Positions 1-8,631 of a DNA stretch of 64,000 nucleotides are shown here, piece by piece (position 1 is the first letter of the stretch; each line of letters starts with the position of its first letter). The translations under genes were made by a program, and so were the position numbers. This DNA comes from Muribaculaceae bacterium Isolate-104 (HZI) (lineage in GTDB: Bacteria > Bacteroidota > Bacteroidia > Bacteroidales > Muribaculaceae). A model generated the notes under the pieces. The model saw nothing but the letters and a program-made list of their open reading frames with translations. It was not told the origin of the DNA and ran no database searches. The stretch is taken from the NCBI GenBank assembly GCA_003762715.1, contig RIBJ01000038.1:1-64000 (forward strand), in the 5' to 3' direction.

Positions 1-87
1 CCGCTTGGGGAACTCTTTGACAAACCTAACAACAATATTATCAATGAGCTTGATGATTCAAGTGAACCAAATTTGTTTAATTGTTAA
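1..87 (+). CDS. possible C-terminal tail of a gene cut by the window edge
   Basis: Frame 1 is open from the first base to a TAA at 85-87 and reads 28 residues rich in Asn, Asp and Glu, ending NLFNC. It lies upstream of dnaK in the same direction. A short open frame like this can occur by chance, and nothing in it identifies a family. The sequence before position 1 would settle it. Confidence 0.35.
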   Translation, partial: PLGELFDKPNNNIINELDDSSEPNLFNC

Positions 88-128
88 ACTTATATAAACC
101 GTCCACAATTTTTAGTGGACACACATGG

Positions 129-197
129 TGACAGATATTTAAAAATGACATAAATCTGTCATGTCTGTCAGTTTCTGTCAGCAGTTTCTGTCATGTC
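129..197 (+). repeat. clustered TCTGTCA repeats with inverted TGACA copies
   Basis: TCTGTCA occurs at 155-161, 164-170, 174-180 and 187-193. GTTTCTGTCA is repeated at 171-180 and 184-193, and CTGTCATGTC at 156-165 and 188-197. Inverted copies TGACAGAT (129-136) and TGACA (146-150) face the first direct copy. The location upstream of a chaperone gene suggests a regulator-binding array, but that is inference. Confidence 0.6.
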
Positions 198-300
198 GAT
201 TGCCTGAGAAAACAACTTCTAATGTGTTGATGCTGGCTAATTTCGGCAGTAACGCAACTTTTTTGGCATAAGATTTGTTCCTATAGTGATGCCGGAGGAG

Positions 301-317
301 CGGAAAAGGTTTTTCCG
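301..317 (+). promoter_or_regulatory. hairpin in the dnaK leader
   Basis: CGGAAAA (301-307) pairs with TTTTCCG (311-317) around a 3-base loop, with possible extension by GCCG (291) and CGGC (316-319). It sits about 45 bases before the dnaK start codon. It could affect translation or mRNA stability. No function can be assigned from sequence alone. Confidence 0.35.
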
Positions 318-361
318 GCACATAAGGCGAAAATTAAACAATCAAATAAATTATTGATATT

Positions 362-2260
362 ATGGGAAAAATTATAGGTATTGACTTGGGAACCACAAAC
401 TCCTGCGTCGCAGTACTTGAAGGAAATGACCCTGTTGTAATTCCTAACAGCGAGGGTCGCAACACCACTCCCTCTATCGTGGCTTTTGTTGACGGTGGAG
501 AGCGTAAGGTCGGTGACCCGGCAAAACGTCAGGCAATCACCAACCCCAAGCGCACAATCAACTCTATCAAACGTTTCATGGGCGAATCCTGCAGCCAGGT
601 TTCAAACGAAATAGAACGTGTGCCGTACAAAGTTGTGTGCGGAACAAACGACACCCCGCGAGTGGATATAGACGGCAGAGACTACACTCCTCAGGAAATA
701 TCGGCTATGATTCTTCAGAAAATGAAGAAAACAGCGGAAGACTATCTTGGACAGAGCGTTACAGAAGCTGTTATAACCGTGCCCGCATACTTTAACGACG
801 CCCAGCGTCAGGCTACAAAAGAAGCCGGCGAAATTGCGGGTCTTACAGTAAAGCGTATCGTAAACGAGCCTACCGCGGCAGCGCTTGCCTATGGTCTTGA
901 CAAAACCAACAAAGACCAGAAAATCGCAGTGTTTGACCTCGGTGGCGGCACATTCGATATCTCTATACTTGAGCTTGGCGACGGTGTGTTTGAAGTGAAG
1001 TCGACCAACGGTGACACACACCTTGGCGGTGATGACTTTGACCATGTAATAATTGACTGGCTCGCCGACGAGTTCCTCAAGGACGAGGGTGTGGATCTGC
1101 GCAAGGATCCCATGGCACTCCAGCGTCTTAAAGAAGCTGCGGAAAAAGCCAAGATTGAGCTGTCAAGCGCAACAAGCACAGAAATCAACCTTCCTTATAT
1201 AATGCCTGTCGACGGTGTGCCCAAGCACCTCGTGAAAACTCTTACAAGAGCGAAATTCGAACAGCTCGCCGACAAATTGATTCAGGCAACAATCAAGCCC
1301 TGCGAACAAGCGCTTAAGGATGCCGGTCTCACCCCGAAAGACATTGACGAAGTGATTCTCGTAGGCGGTTCTACCCGTATACCCGCCATACAGCAGGTTG
1401 TGGAAAAATTCTTCGGCAAGGCTCCTTCCAAGGGAGTGAACCCCGATGAAGTTGTTGCCGTAGGCGCAGCCATTCAGGGCGGTGTGCTCTCCGGCGATGT
1501 CAAAGATGTGTTGCTGCTCGACGTTGTGCCCCTCAGCGTAGGCATCGAGACCCTCGGCGGTGTCATGACCAAACTGATTGAAGCAAACACAACAATTCCT
1601 ACCCGCAAGAGCGAGACATTCTCTACAGCCGCAGACAATCAGCCTTCTGTTGAAATCCATGTACTGCAGGGCGAACGTCCCATGGCAAAGGATGACAAGA
1701 CTCTTGGCAAGTTCCACCTTGACGGAATTGCACCCGCGCCGCGTGGCGTGCCCCAGATTGAGGTGACATTTGAAATCGATGCCAACGGCATACTCAACGT
1801 ATCTGCAAAAGACAAAGCTACAGGCAAGGAACAGAGCATCCGCATCGAGGCATCAAGCGGTCTTACCGATGCTGAGATACAGCGCATGAAAGATGAGGCA
1901 GCTGCAAATGCCGCCGCTGACGCGAAAGAAAAAGAGCGTGCAGACAAAATCAATCAGGCTGATACCCTCATATTCCAGACCGAAAAGCAGCTTTCTGAAC
2001 TTGGCGACAAGATTCCCGCCGACCTTAAGACCCCCATTGAAACAGCTCTTACAAAACTGAAAGAGGCTCATAAGGCGCAGGATATCGCAGGAATTGATTC
2101 TGCCATCAAGGAAATTGAAACAGCATTCGGCGCCGCACAGCAGGCAATCCATAATGCTCAGGCTCAGGCATCGGCTGACCCCGGAGCCGGCACAAATCCC
2201 GGTCCTCAGCCCGGTAACGGCGACAATGTGACAGATGTGGACTTCGAGGAAGTGAAGTAA
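362..2260 (+). CDS. dnaK: molecular chaperone DnaK (Hsp70)
   Basis: This cytoplasmic ATP-dependent Hsp70 chaperone normally works with DnaJ and GrpE; neither is encoded nearby. The 632 residues match the usual bacterial length. Visible signatures are GIDLGTTNS (residues 5-13), DLGGGTFD (about 190-200) and VGGSTRIP (about 333-340) in the ATPase domain. The substrate-binding domain follows (about 385-500), then a helical lid rich in Ala, Lys and Glu. A Gly/Pro/Asn-rich tail ends DVDFEEVK, which resembles the acidic C-terminus of bacterial DnaK. The gene appears monocistronic: unusual repeats lie upstream and a strong hairpin terminator lies directly downstream. Confidence 0.98.
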   Translation: MGKIIGIDLGTTNSCVAVLEGNDPVVIPNSEGRNTTPSIVAFVDGGERKVGDPAKRQAITNPKRTINSIKRFMGESCSQVSNEIERVPYKVVCGTNDTPRVDIDGRDYTPQEISAMILQKMKKTAEDYLGQSVTEAVITVPAYFNDAQRQATKEAGEIAGLTVKRIVNEPTAAALAYGLDKTNKDQKIAVFDLGGGTFDISILELGDGVFEVKSTNGDTHLGGDDFDHVIIDWLADEFLKDEGVDLRKDPMALQRLKEAAEKAKIELSSATSTEINLPYIMPVDGVPKHLVKTLTRAKFEQLADKLIQATIKPCEQALKDAGLTPKDIDEVILVGGSTRIPAIQQVVEKFFGKAPSKGVNPDEVVAVGAAIQGGVLSGDVKDVLLLDVVPLSVGIETLGGVMTKLIEANTTIPTRKSETFSTAADNQPSVEIHVLQGERPMAKDDKTLGKFHLDGIAPAPRGVPQIEVTFEIDANGILNVSAKDKATGKEQSIRIEASSGLTDAEIQRMKDEAAANAAADAKEKERADKINQADTLIFQTEKQLSELGDKIPADLKTPIETALTKLKEAHKAQDIAGIDSAIKEIETAFGAAQQAIHNAQAQASADPGAGTNPGPQPGNGDNVTDVDFEEVK

Positions 2261-2280
2261 TCCTTCAATTCAACGATAAC

Positions 2281-2319
2281 AAAAACGGAGTGTAACCCAA
2301 CAAGCTACACTCCGTTTTT
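2281..2319 (+). terminator. intrinsic terminator after dnaK
   Basis: AAAAACGGAGTGTA pairs with TACACTCCGTTTTT around a short loop and is followed by T-rich sequence, 20 bases after the dnaK stop. Confidence 0.85.
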
Positions 2320-2396
2320 ATTTGCGCCATTCTATTCGAGTACATATTGTCGTAAGTTTTATTAAAGAATTTTTTCTTTAATACAATATTAGTTAT

Positions 2397-2404
2397 TACT
2401 TTTG
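2397..2404 (+). promoter_or_regulatory. Bacteroidota -7 box upstream of the carboxyltransferase gene
   Basis: TACTTTTG matches TAnnTTTG and lies 28 bases before the ATG at 2433. No clear TTG is seen at the -33 position. Confidence 0.5.
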
Positions 2405-2432
2405 CATCGTCAAAACTCAAAAAATAAATAGT

Positions 2433-4316
2433 ATGGAATCTCGTAAACTGAAAATCAGAGACCTTACCATGCGTGACGGACAGCAGTCGCTGTTTGCAAC
2501 CCGCATGAGCCAACAGACAATAAACCGCCTGCTGCCTCTATATGAAAACGCAGGTTATTATATTATGGAAGTGTGGGGCGGCGCCGTGCCCGACTCTGTG
2601 ATGCGTTACCTCGGCGAATCTCCGTGGGACCGTCTGCGCAAGGCATCAGAGGCAATGAAAGGCAAATCTCTGCTCAGCGCCCTGTCACGCGGACGCAATC
2701 TGTTCGGATATGTACCTTATCCCGATTCTGTCCTCGAAGGCTTCTATAAAGAAGCCATTGCAAACGGACTCAACGTGATGCGAATCTTTGACGCACTTAA
2801 CGACATTGACAATGTGCGTCAGAGCATCCGTATGATCAACGAGCTTGGCGGCATTGCCGACGGAGCTGTGTGCTACACAGTAGACCCCAAGGAAGAAACT
2901 CCTGCAAAATCAGGCTTCGGCGCTAAACTTAAATCGCTTTTCGGCGGAAAAGCAGCCGCTCCTGAAAAAATATTCACCGATGAATACTTTGTTTCAAAAG
3001 CCAAAGAAATGGAGGCTCTCGGTGCGAAGATTATCACTCTGAAAGACATGGCAGGGCTTGTAAGCCCGTCCAAGGCTGCGTCAATAATATCAGCCCTCAA
3101 GCGAGAGCTTAAAGTGCCCGTGGATTTCCACACACACTGCACTCCCGGCTATGGACTCGCCTCATCAGTAATGGCTATGATTCACGGAGTTGACATTCTT
3201 GACACCAATATCTGGTGGTTCGGCGGTGGTACTGCAGCTCCGGCAATAGAGCTGATATACATTTTCGCTCAGCGTCTGGGTATTGAAGTAGAGGTCAACA
3301 TGGAGGCTGTCGGAAAAATCCGCAATGAGCTTCTCGGCGCGCGCAAGGAACTCGCTCCGTTTGATCTTGTTGAGGAACGGCCCATTGAATTCGACCCCTT
3401 GAATGACACACTGCCGGAAGAAATATCGCGTCACTTTGACGAAGCAATCAGATGCGGCAAGGCAAACGATGAAGAGGGTATGCTTTCTCACTGTCATGCC
3501 ATAGAGGCTTATTTCCGTTTCCCGAAACCTAACGAGCTTGTCAAAAACGCGGAAGTGCCGGGCGGCATGTACTCAAACATGGTTGCCCAGCTCAAAACCC
3601 TCAAGGCGGACGATGTGCTTGACGAGGCAATGGCGCTTATACCCAAAGTGCGTCGCGATGCAGGTCTTGTGCCCCTCGTCACTCCTACAAGCCAGATTGT
3701 CGGCAGTCAGGCGGTTGTGCTTGCGCTTGACCGCAAAAAAGGCAATCCCGACTATACCAACAAATCAAACCAGTTCATATCTCTTGTAAAAGGAGAGTAC
3801 GGAAAGACCCCCGTGCCTGTAAATCCTGAATTCCGCACACAGATTACCGGAGACCCGACCGAACATCCCTATGATGTAACCCAGTACAAGAAGCCCGAAA
3901 ATCCTGTGCTTGAGGAGTTCGGCGGAGTAAAACTGGCATCCAACAACGAAGAATACCTTTTGCTTGAACTTCTTCCCTCTGTTGCCACAGGATTCCTCCG
4001 CAACAAACGCGCAGAAGAGTACGCCGCCGCTCAGGCAGAGGCGGCCAAAAACGCACCTGCCGCAGAGCAGGAGGAGCAGAAACCTCAGGAACCTATAACC
4101 GGAGAAGTTCTCAGCGGACCCATGCCCGGCACAATACTTGAGATTTCTGTTAATCCCGGTGACAAAGTCGCAAAAGGTCAGAAACTGCTTGTATATGAAT
4201 CCATGAAGATGGAAAATGATGTGGAAGCAGAGCATGATGCCGTTGTGAAGAGAATATTTGTAAAGCCCGGCGACCGGTTTGCCGCCGATGCTCCTCTGAT
4301 TGAGTTTCAGGACTGA
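2433..4316 (+). CDS. biotin-dependent carboxyltransferase, pyruvate carboxylase subunit B / oxaloacetate decarboxylase alpha type
   Basis: The protein transfers CO2 between oxaloacetate/pyruvate and a biotin arm. The carboxyltransferase barrel starts with TMRDGQQS (about residue 10). It has LKDMAGL with the lysine that is usually carbamylated (about 203) and a metal-binding HTH (about 233). After an Ala/Glu-rich linker (about 525-550), a biotinyl domain carries ESMKMEN with K592 as the biotin site. Its 627 residues fit PycB/OadA of this phylum. No biotin carboxylase and no membrane OadB/OadG subunits are adjacent, so sequence does not decide between pyruvate carboxylation, decarboxylation and transcarboxylation. 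It is convergent with malate dehydrogenase, which shares oxaloacetate. Confidence 0.88.
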   Translation: MESRKLKIRDLTMRDGQQSLFATRMSQQTINRLLPLYENAGYYIMEVWGGAVPDSVMRYLGESPWDRLRKASEAMKGKSLLSALSRGRNLFGYVPYPDSVLEGFYKEAIANGLNVMRIFDALNDIDNVRQSIRMINELGGIADGAVCYTVDPKEETPAKSGFGAKLKSLFGGKAAAPEKIFTDEYFVSKAKEMEALGAKIITLKDMAGLVSPSKAASIISALKRELKVPVDFHTHCTPGYGLASSVMAMIHGVDILDTNIWWFGGGTAAPAIELIYIFAQRLGIEVEVNMEAVGKIRNELLGARKELAPFDLVEERPIEFDPLNDTLPEEISRHFDEAIRCGKANDEEGMLSHCHAIEAYFRFPKPNELVKNAEVPGGMYSNMVAQLKTLKADDVLDEAMALIPKVRRDAGLVPLVTPTSQIVGSQAVVLALDRKKGNPDYTNKSNQFISLVKGEYGKTPVPVNPEFRTQITGDPTEHPYDVTQYKKPENPVLEEFGGVKLASNNEEYLLLELLPSVATGFLRNKRAEEYAAAQAEAAKNAPAAEQEEQKPQEPITGEVLSGPMPGTILEISVNPGDKVAKGQKLLVYESMKMENDVEAEHDAVVKRIFVKPGDRFAADAPLIEFQD

Positions 4317-4335
4317 AACTTTCCGGTAACATAAC

Positions 4336-4372
4336 AAAAAAACAGGATGTCGAAAACCGGCATCCTGTTTTT
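4336..4372. terminator. bidirectional terminator between the carboxyltransferase and mdh
   Basis: AAAAAACAGGATG pairs with CATCCTGTTTTT. A-rich and T-rich flanks allow it to serve both converging genes. Confidence 0.85.
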
Positions 4373-4389
4373 CTTTGCTCTGAAAGCTT

Positions 4390-5391
4390 TTATCCGAGGT
4401 TGGGATTGAGCTTGCTCCAGTCTTCGACAGGTGGCAGAACACCCATTGAAATAACCTCGTCACGCAGCTTGCACAAATGCTGATAACTGCGTTCAAGCTC
4501 CTGCCGTTCCTCAGGAGTGCCGTTGACAGGGTGTACTGTCACTCCATTCTTGTCGACAGTCGTTTCCATAGCCATCATGATATGGTTGAAAGTACCGTTG
4601 TTGACATATGTGCCAACCGGCCAAGTGAACGGTCTTCCACCCATGGCGGCGGCAATCATTTCGATAGATAGATATGCAGGACTCTGGAATGATGACCTGC
4701 CGCGCAAATCTATTATGTTTTTACCTCCTTGCACTACACGCAGCCTTATATCTTCCCAAGCCTTTTCAGGAAGAGCATCGGTGCCGATAAGTGCGGCAAG
4801 CGGTTTAGACCCTACTGTGCATGTAGACTGGAACACAGCCATCTGTTCACCGTGTCCGCCGTATGTTCTGGCTTTAATCACCTCATCAGGCGCTATATTG
4901 AAAAATTTAGCCAGCTCACTGCGCAGACGAGTGGAGTCAAGAGCTGCCAATGTAGACAGTTGAGACGGTTTAAGTCCGGAATAAATAAGAGTGACCAGCC
5001 CCGTTATGTCGGCTGGATTGAAAACAACAACAACATGCTTTACATTCGGGCAATATGCCTTAATGTCCTTGCCCAGCTGTTCGGCAATGGCTGCGTTTCC
5101 TTTAAGAAGATCCTCACGTGTCATGCCGGCTTTGCGTGCGGCACCGCCTGAGGACACTATGTAGGCGGCATCCTTGAAAGCCTCCTTGATGTCAGAGGTA
5201 TATGTGAAATTCATTCCATCGAAGCCGCAATGGAACAACTCCTCTGCCACGCCTTCGAGCGCGGGAGCGTATGTGTCGTAAAGACATATATTCGGAGTCA
5301 GGCGCATCATCGCTGCAGTCTGTGCCATGTTTGATCCAATCATGCCGGCAGCACCGACAATAACTAATTTTTCATCTGTCAGAAATTTCAT
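4390..5391 (-). CDS. mdh: malate dehydrogenase (LDH/MDH superfamily)
   Basis: The enzyme interconverts malate and oxaloacetate with NAD(H) in the cytoplasm. In a fermenting Bacteroidales cell it would feed the reductive branch to fumarate and succinate. The N-terminal Rossmann motif GAAGMIGS is at residues 13-20, an acidic residue follows the second strand (LYD), and the substrate and catalytic segments read STRLRSELA and GGHGEQM, with Arg and His in the expected places. The 333 residues are close to the family's usual length. The gene is alone on the minus strand and convergent with the oxaloacetate-using carboxyltransferase. A weak promoter-like AACCTTTG lies upstream on the minus strand (5444-5451). 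Confidence 0.93.
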   Translation of the reverse strand: MKFLTDEKLVIVGAAGMIGSNMAQTAAMMRLTPNICLYDTYAPALEGVAEELFHCGFDGMNFTYTSDIKEAFKDAAYIVSSGGAARKAGMTREDLLKGNAAIAEQLGKDIKAYCPNVKHVVVVFNPADITGLVTLIYSGLKPSQLSTLAALDSTRLRSELAKFFNIAPDEVIKARTYGGHGEQMAVFQSTCTVGSKPLAALIGTDALPEKAWEDIRLRVVQGGKNIIDLRGRSSFQSPAYLSIEMIAAAMGGRPFTWPVGTYVNNGTFNHIMMAMETTVDKNGVTVHPVNGTPEERQELERSYQHLCKLRDEVISMGVLPPVEDWSKLNPNLG

Positions 5392-5487
5392 GTCAAATAA
5401 TTTTTAGTGAAGTTTTTTCTACAATAGAAACAATCGCGGCACACAAAGGTTCAGACATTGAGCCGGCTCATATTCGCGTTAAAATCC

Positions 5488-5516
5488 TTGTTTATCTGTT
5501 ATAATTTGTATCTTTG
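5488..5516 (+). promoter_or_regulatory. promoter of the NSS transporter operon
   Basis: TTG (5488-5490), 18 bp, TATCTTTG (5509-5516). It fixes the first gene's start: the GTG at 5516 overlaps the -7 box and cannot be on the transcript, so the ATG at 5555 is used. Confidence 0.75.
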
Positions 5517-5554
5517 TGAAATTATTAAGTACACACAGTATATTTGACGTCATT

Positions 5555-6919
5555 ATGGGTAAGAAGGCACAGTTCGGGTCTAAGATAGGTCTTGTCGCGG
5601 CCACAGTGGGTTCTGCGGTAGGGCTTGGCAATGTCTGGCGTTTTCCCGCAGAAGCTCAGGCTAACGGAGGCGCGGCGTTTCTGGTAGTATATATAGCATG
5701 TGTTTTTTTGCTCGGCGTACCGGTTATGGTGAGCGAGTTCGCACTCGGACGGGCAGGCAGGAGCGATGCCGTGGGGGCGTTCAAGAATCTCGGCGCGTCA
5801 AAACCCTGGTGGGGTGTCGGAGCGCTCGCTGTATGTGCAAGTTACATGATTCTTTGTTTCTATATGGTTGTCGCCGGATGGACAATAGAGTACCTTTGGG
5901 CTTCTTTGACCAGAGCACTTTATGACATTGACACCTCGGCATCAATGGAATCATCATTCGCCGGCAAGATGCAGGATATGATTGGAGGCAGCTACCGCCC
6001 CCTTGTGGCGACATATATAACTATACTTATAAATATATGTGTGCTTGCGGTAGGGGTTCAGAAAGGAATCGAGCGACTGAGCAACATTCTTATGCCGGTG
6101 CTGTTTCTTGTGCTTTTGGTTATGTGCGGAGTGTCGATGTCGCTGGACAAGGCGGCAGAGGGGCTGGCATATTTCCTGAATCCCGATTTCAGTAAAATAA
6201 CCCCCTCGGTGGTTCTTAACGCTCTTGGACAAGCGTTTTTCTCGCTTAGTCTCGGCATGGGCATTCTGATAACATACTCGTCATACTTTCCCAACTCAAC
6301 CAAACTGACCAAGACGGCGGTTACAGTCAGCCTGCTGGATTTGCTTGTGGCTATGATGATGGGTATCATAATATTTCCGGCTATTACTTCTTTCGGGCTT
6401 CAGGATGCCAACCTTGAAGGCACAACACTTGTATTCGTGACCCTTCCGGAGGTTTTCAATATGATGCCATGGACACGCCTGTGGTCGACATTGTTCTTCC
6501 TGCTGCTTACGGTCGCGGCTATAACGAGTACAATATCCATTGCTGAGGTTACAGTCGCTTTTGTATCTGACAGATTCAGGACATCCAGAATAAAAGCATG
6601 TCTGATAACGCTGATGCCCTTGTTTGTATTCAGTACAGTGTGTTCGCTGTCGCTTGGTGTATGGTCAGGATTCAGGATTGCGGACATGAACATTTTCAAC
6701 CTTCTTGACACAGTGGCTACAAACATAATACTGCCTGTGGTGTCTATCGGAGTATGCGTTTATCTCGGTTGGGTTGCTCCGAAAAACATTTTGCAAGACG
6801 AGATTTCAAATTACGGCAAAGCGGGTCGGCATCCGGGCTATTTAATCCGTATTATAATCCGCTATATTGCACCTGCACTCATTTCTCTGGTTCTTATAAG
6901 CTATTTTCTGAATGTCTGA
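5555..6919 (+). CDS. sodium-dependent transporter, neurotransmitter:sodium symporter (NSS/SNF) family
   Basis: This inner-membrane Na+-coupled symporter belongs to the LeuT-like family, most of whose bacterial members carry amino acids or amino-acid-like compounds. The first helix has GSAVGLGNVWRFP, the unwound Na+- and substrate-binding segment of the family. About eleven or twelve hydrophobic segments follow across 454 residues. The ATG at 5555 is chosen because the upstream in-frame GTG lies in the promoter. The stop overlaps the next gene by 8 bases, so the two are co-transcribed. It resembles the second transporter of the operon (7192-8550) closely along its length. The substrate cannot be read from sequence. 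Confidence 0.92.
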   Translation: MGKKAQFGSKIGLVAATVGSAVGLGNVWRFPAEAQANGGAAFLVVYIACVFLLGVPVMVSEFALGRAGRSDAVGAFKNLGASKPWWGVGALAVCASYMILCFYMVVAGWTIEYLWASLTRALYDIDTSASMESSFAGKMQDMIGGSYRPLVATYITILINICVLAVGVQKGIERLSNILMPVLFLVLLVMCGVSMSLDKAAEGLAYFLNPDFSKITPSVVLNALGQAFFSLSLGMGILITYSSYFPNSTKLTKTAVTVSLLDLLVAMMMGIIIFPAITSFGLQDANLEGTTLVFVTLPEVFNMMPWTRLWSTLFFLLLTVAAITSTISIAEVTVAFVSDRFRTSRIKACLITLMPLFVFSTVCSLSLGVWSGFRIADMNIFNLLDTVATNIILPVVSIGVCVYLGWVAPKNILQDEISNYGKAGRHPGYLIRIIIRYIAPALISLVLISYFLNV

Positions 6920-7199
6920 CAAAAGTTTTACTTCAGGAGAAAGACGAGGGCTGATTCTTTTGCTCATAGTGATAACCTCTCTTTTGGGAGTTGCTTTGTT
7001 CAACCGCAGCTGCTCGGAAAGAACACCTGTGCATAAACTGTCATCAGAAGCGGTGGCGGCTCATGATTCGAGTGTGGCTGTCATAGACAGTGTTGCCATA
7101 CCGGAAGCAAAACCGAAAAAGAAGAAAAAAACATCAAAAAACAACCGTCGCCCTGACGGCATAAAGCGCGACTACTTATCCGAGCCCATTCATGAATAA
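6912..7199 (+). CDS. small single-pass membrane protein between two NSS transporters
   Basis: The 95 residues have one hydrophobic helix near the N-terminus (LILLLIVITSLLGVALF, about 14-30). An extracytoplasmic-looking Ser/Ala/Val segment follows, then a basic stretch with PKKKKK (about 70-75), ending DYLSEPIHE. The start overlaps the preceding transporter by 8 bases and the stop overlaps the next transporter by 8 bases, so translation of all three is probably coupled. I do not recognise a named family. The N-terminal GERRGLILLL resembles the membrane anchor of ComEA-like proteins in this phylum, but no helix-hairpin-helix domain is present. An accessory subunit is possible but unproven. Confidence 0.75.
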   Translation: MSDKSFTSGERRGLILLLIVITSLLGVALFNRSCSERTPVHKLSSEAVAAHDSSVAVIDSVAIPEAKPKKKKKTSKNNRRPDGIKRDYLSEPIHE

Positions 7200-8550
7200 A
7201 AACAACAATAACGGACAGCGAGCGCTGTTCACAACGAAAATAGGAGTAATAGCCACAACTGTAGGCTCTGCCGTCGGGCTGGGCAATATATGGCGATTTC
7301 CCTATGAGGCAGGCAGTAATGGCGGCGGCGCTTTCATGCTGTGCTATATACTGTTTATTTTCATAATAGGCATTCCGGTTCTTTGCGCCGAATTCATAAT
7401 GGGGCGCGGAACCCGCAGCAATATATTCGGCGCATATCGGAAACTTTCTGCCGGCAAATGGTACATAGCCGGGTTTATGGGGATTGTGGCATCGATTACA
7501 ATAATCAGTTTTTATTCGGTTGTAGCCGGGTGGATATGCGAGTATTTTGTCAGGTCGGTGAGCGGCGAGCTTAATATGGCGACTTCGGTAGAGTATCATA
7601 AGGCCTTTGAAGAGTTTTCGACCGGCAACTGGCATCCAGTAATATGGACACTGGTATTTCTGGCATTGAATTTTCTCATATTGATACGGGGCGTGACAAA
7701 GGGCATCGAGCGGATGTCCAACATTCTTATGCCGTTGCTGTTTCTTTTGCTTGTGGTATTCTGTATCAACTCTCTGTCGCTTGACAGAGCGGCAGAAGGG
7801 CTTGCGTTTCTGTTTCATCCCGATTTCTCGAAAATAACACCGCAGGTGCTGCTTTCGGCAATGGGGCAGGCGTTTTTCTCGTTGAGTCTCGGACTCGGAT
7901 GTATGACAACCTATGCTTCATATTTCAGCCGGGACACACGTCTTGGACGAGCCGCCGTGACTACAGCAGGGCTTGATACGCTTGTTGCCATTCTTGCGGG
8001 CGTTATAGTTTTTCCTGCCGTATTTTCGTTCGGCATGTCTCCTCAGGCGGGTCCTACTCTTGTGTTTGAAGTTCTGCCGGCAATATTTCACAGTCTGCCC
8101 GGCGGAGTAGTGTGGTCGTCGTTGTTCTTTTTTCTTCTGATACTTGCTTCGCTCACATCCACCATATCCATGAGTGAGATTTCCATAGTGTTCATGGTTG
8201 AGGAACTGAAGATAAAACGCCGCACAGCAACTTTTGTCAATACAGCCATAGCCATGATTCTGGGCTCATTATGTGCGCTGAGCTTCGGAGTGCTTGACAA
8301 TATGACCATATTTGGAATGACTATATTCAACTTTTTTGATTACCTGTCATCCAACATATTGCTTCCTATAGGCGGTATGATAGCCGCCATATTCGTCGGT
8401 TGGGTGGCAGACAAACGCTTTGTCAAAGCCCAGATGACTGATAATGCCGATTCTACTCCGCGGCTATTCCCGCTACTTGTTTTTTGTCTCCGGTTTATAG
8501 CGCCGGTAGGCATAGCACTGGTGTTTCTGAACAGCATAGGCATTATATAG
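7192..8550 (+). CDS. second sodium-dependent transporter, NSS family
   Basis: This is a 452-residue Na+-coupled symporter of the same family as the first gene of the operon. Helix 1 reads GSAVGLGNIWRFP, and the later segment SKITPQVLLSAMGQAFFSLSLG parallels SKITPSVVLNALGQAFFSLSLG of the first copy. The N-terminus is short and rich in Asn (MNKNNNNGQ). It begins 8 bases inside the preceding small gene. The pair looks like an old tandem duplication that has kept the small gene in between. The two may form a set with different substrates, or work with the small protein. Substrate unknown. Confidence 0.92.
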   Translation: MNKNNNNGQRALFTTKIGVIATTVGSAVGLGNIWRFPYEAGSNGGGAFMLCYILFIFIIGIPVLCAEFIMGRGTRSNIFGAYRKLSAGKWYIAGFMGIVASITIISFYSVVAGWICEYFVRSVSGELNMATSVEYHKAFEEFSTGNWHPVIWTLVFLALNFLILIRGVTKGIERMSNILMPLLFLLLVVFCINSLSLDRAAEGLAFLFHPDFSKITPQVLLSAMGQAFFSLSLGLGCMTTYASYFSRDTRLGRAAVTTAGLDTLVAILAGVIVFPAVFSFGMSPQAGPTLVFEVLPAIFHSLPGGVVWSSLFFFLLILASLTSTISMSEISIVFMVEELKIKRRTATFVNTAIAMILGSLCALSFGVLDNMTIFGMTIFNFFDYLSSNILLPIGGMIAAIFVGWVADKRFVKAQMTDNADSTPRLFPLLVFCLRFIAPVGIALVFLNSIGII

Positions 8551-8569
8551 TCAGCACCGCGACGAATTC

Positions 8570-8577
8570 TAATTTTG
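8570..8577 (+). promoter_or_regulatory. -7 box upstream of folP
   Basis: TAATTTTG matches TAnnTTTG, with no good TTG at -33. It lies over the TTG at 8575, which argues against that codon as the folP start. Confidence 0.45.
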
Positions 8578-8631
8578 CTTATCCGCCAATATTGCGTAAT
8601 TTCGCAAACAAACCACTCAAAAAAATTGCCA

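Larger units (their letters stand above)
88..361. other. dnaK upstream region with TGTCA repeats and a leader hairpin
   Basis: This stretch holds no gene that I can see. It carries a cluster of TCTGTCA direct repeats with facing TGACA copies (129-197) and a hairpin at 301-317 in the probable 5' leader of dnaK. I found no full TTG-N19-TAnnTTTG promoter; TAATTTCG at 238-245 is only a near match and has no TTG at the right distance. Confidence 0.5.

Noticed and set aside
3765-4496. Long minus-strand open frame (243 codons) opposite the carboxyltransferase gene
   Set aside because: It is antisense to a well-supported gene, crosses the bidirectional terminator and the mdh stop, and has irregular, Cys- and Phe-rich composition without domains.
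5516-5554. GTG at 5516 as the start of the first NSS gene
   Set aside because: The codon overlaps the -7 promoter box, so it would not be on the mRNA; the ATG at 5555 fits the family.
7081-7818. Minus-strand open frame of 245 codons opposite the second NSS gene
   Set aside because: It is a shadow of a strongly recognised transporter, with Tyr/His/Cys-rich noise composition.
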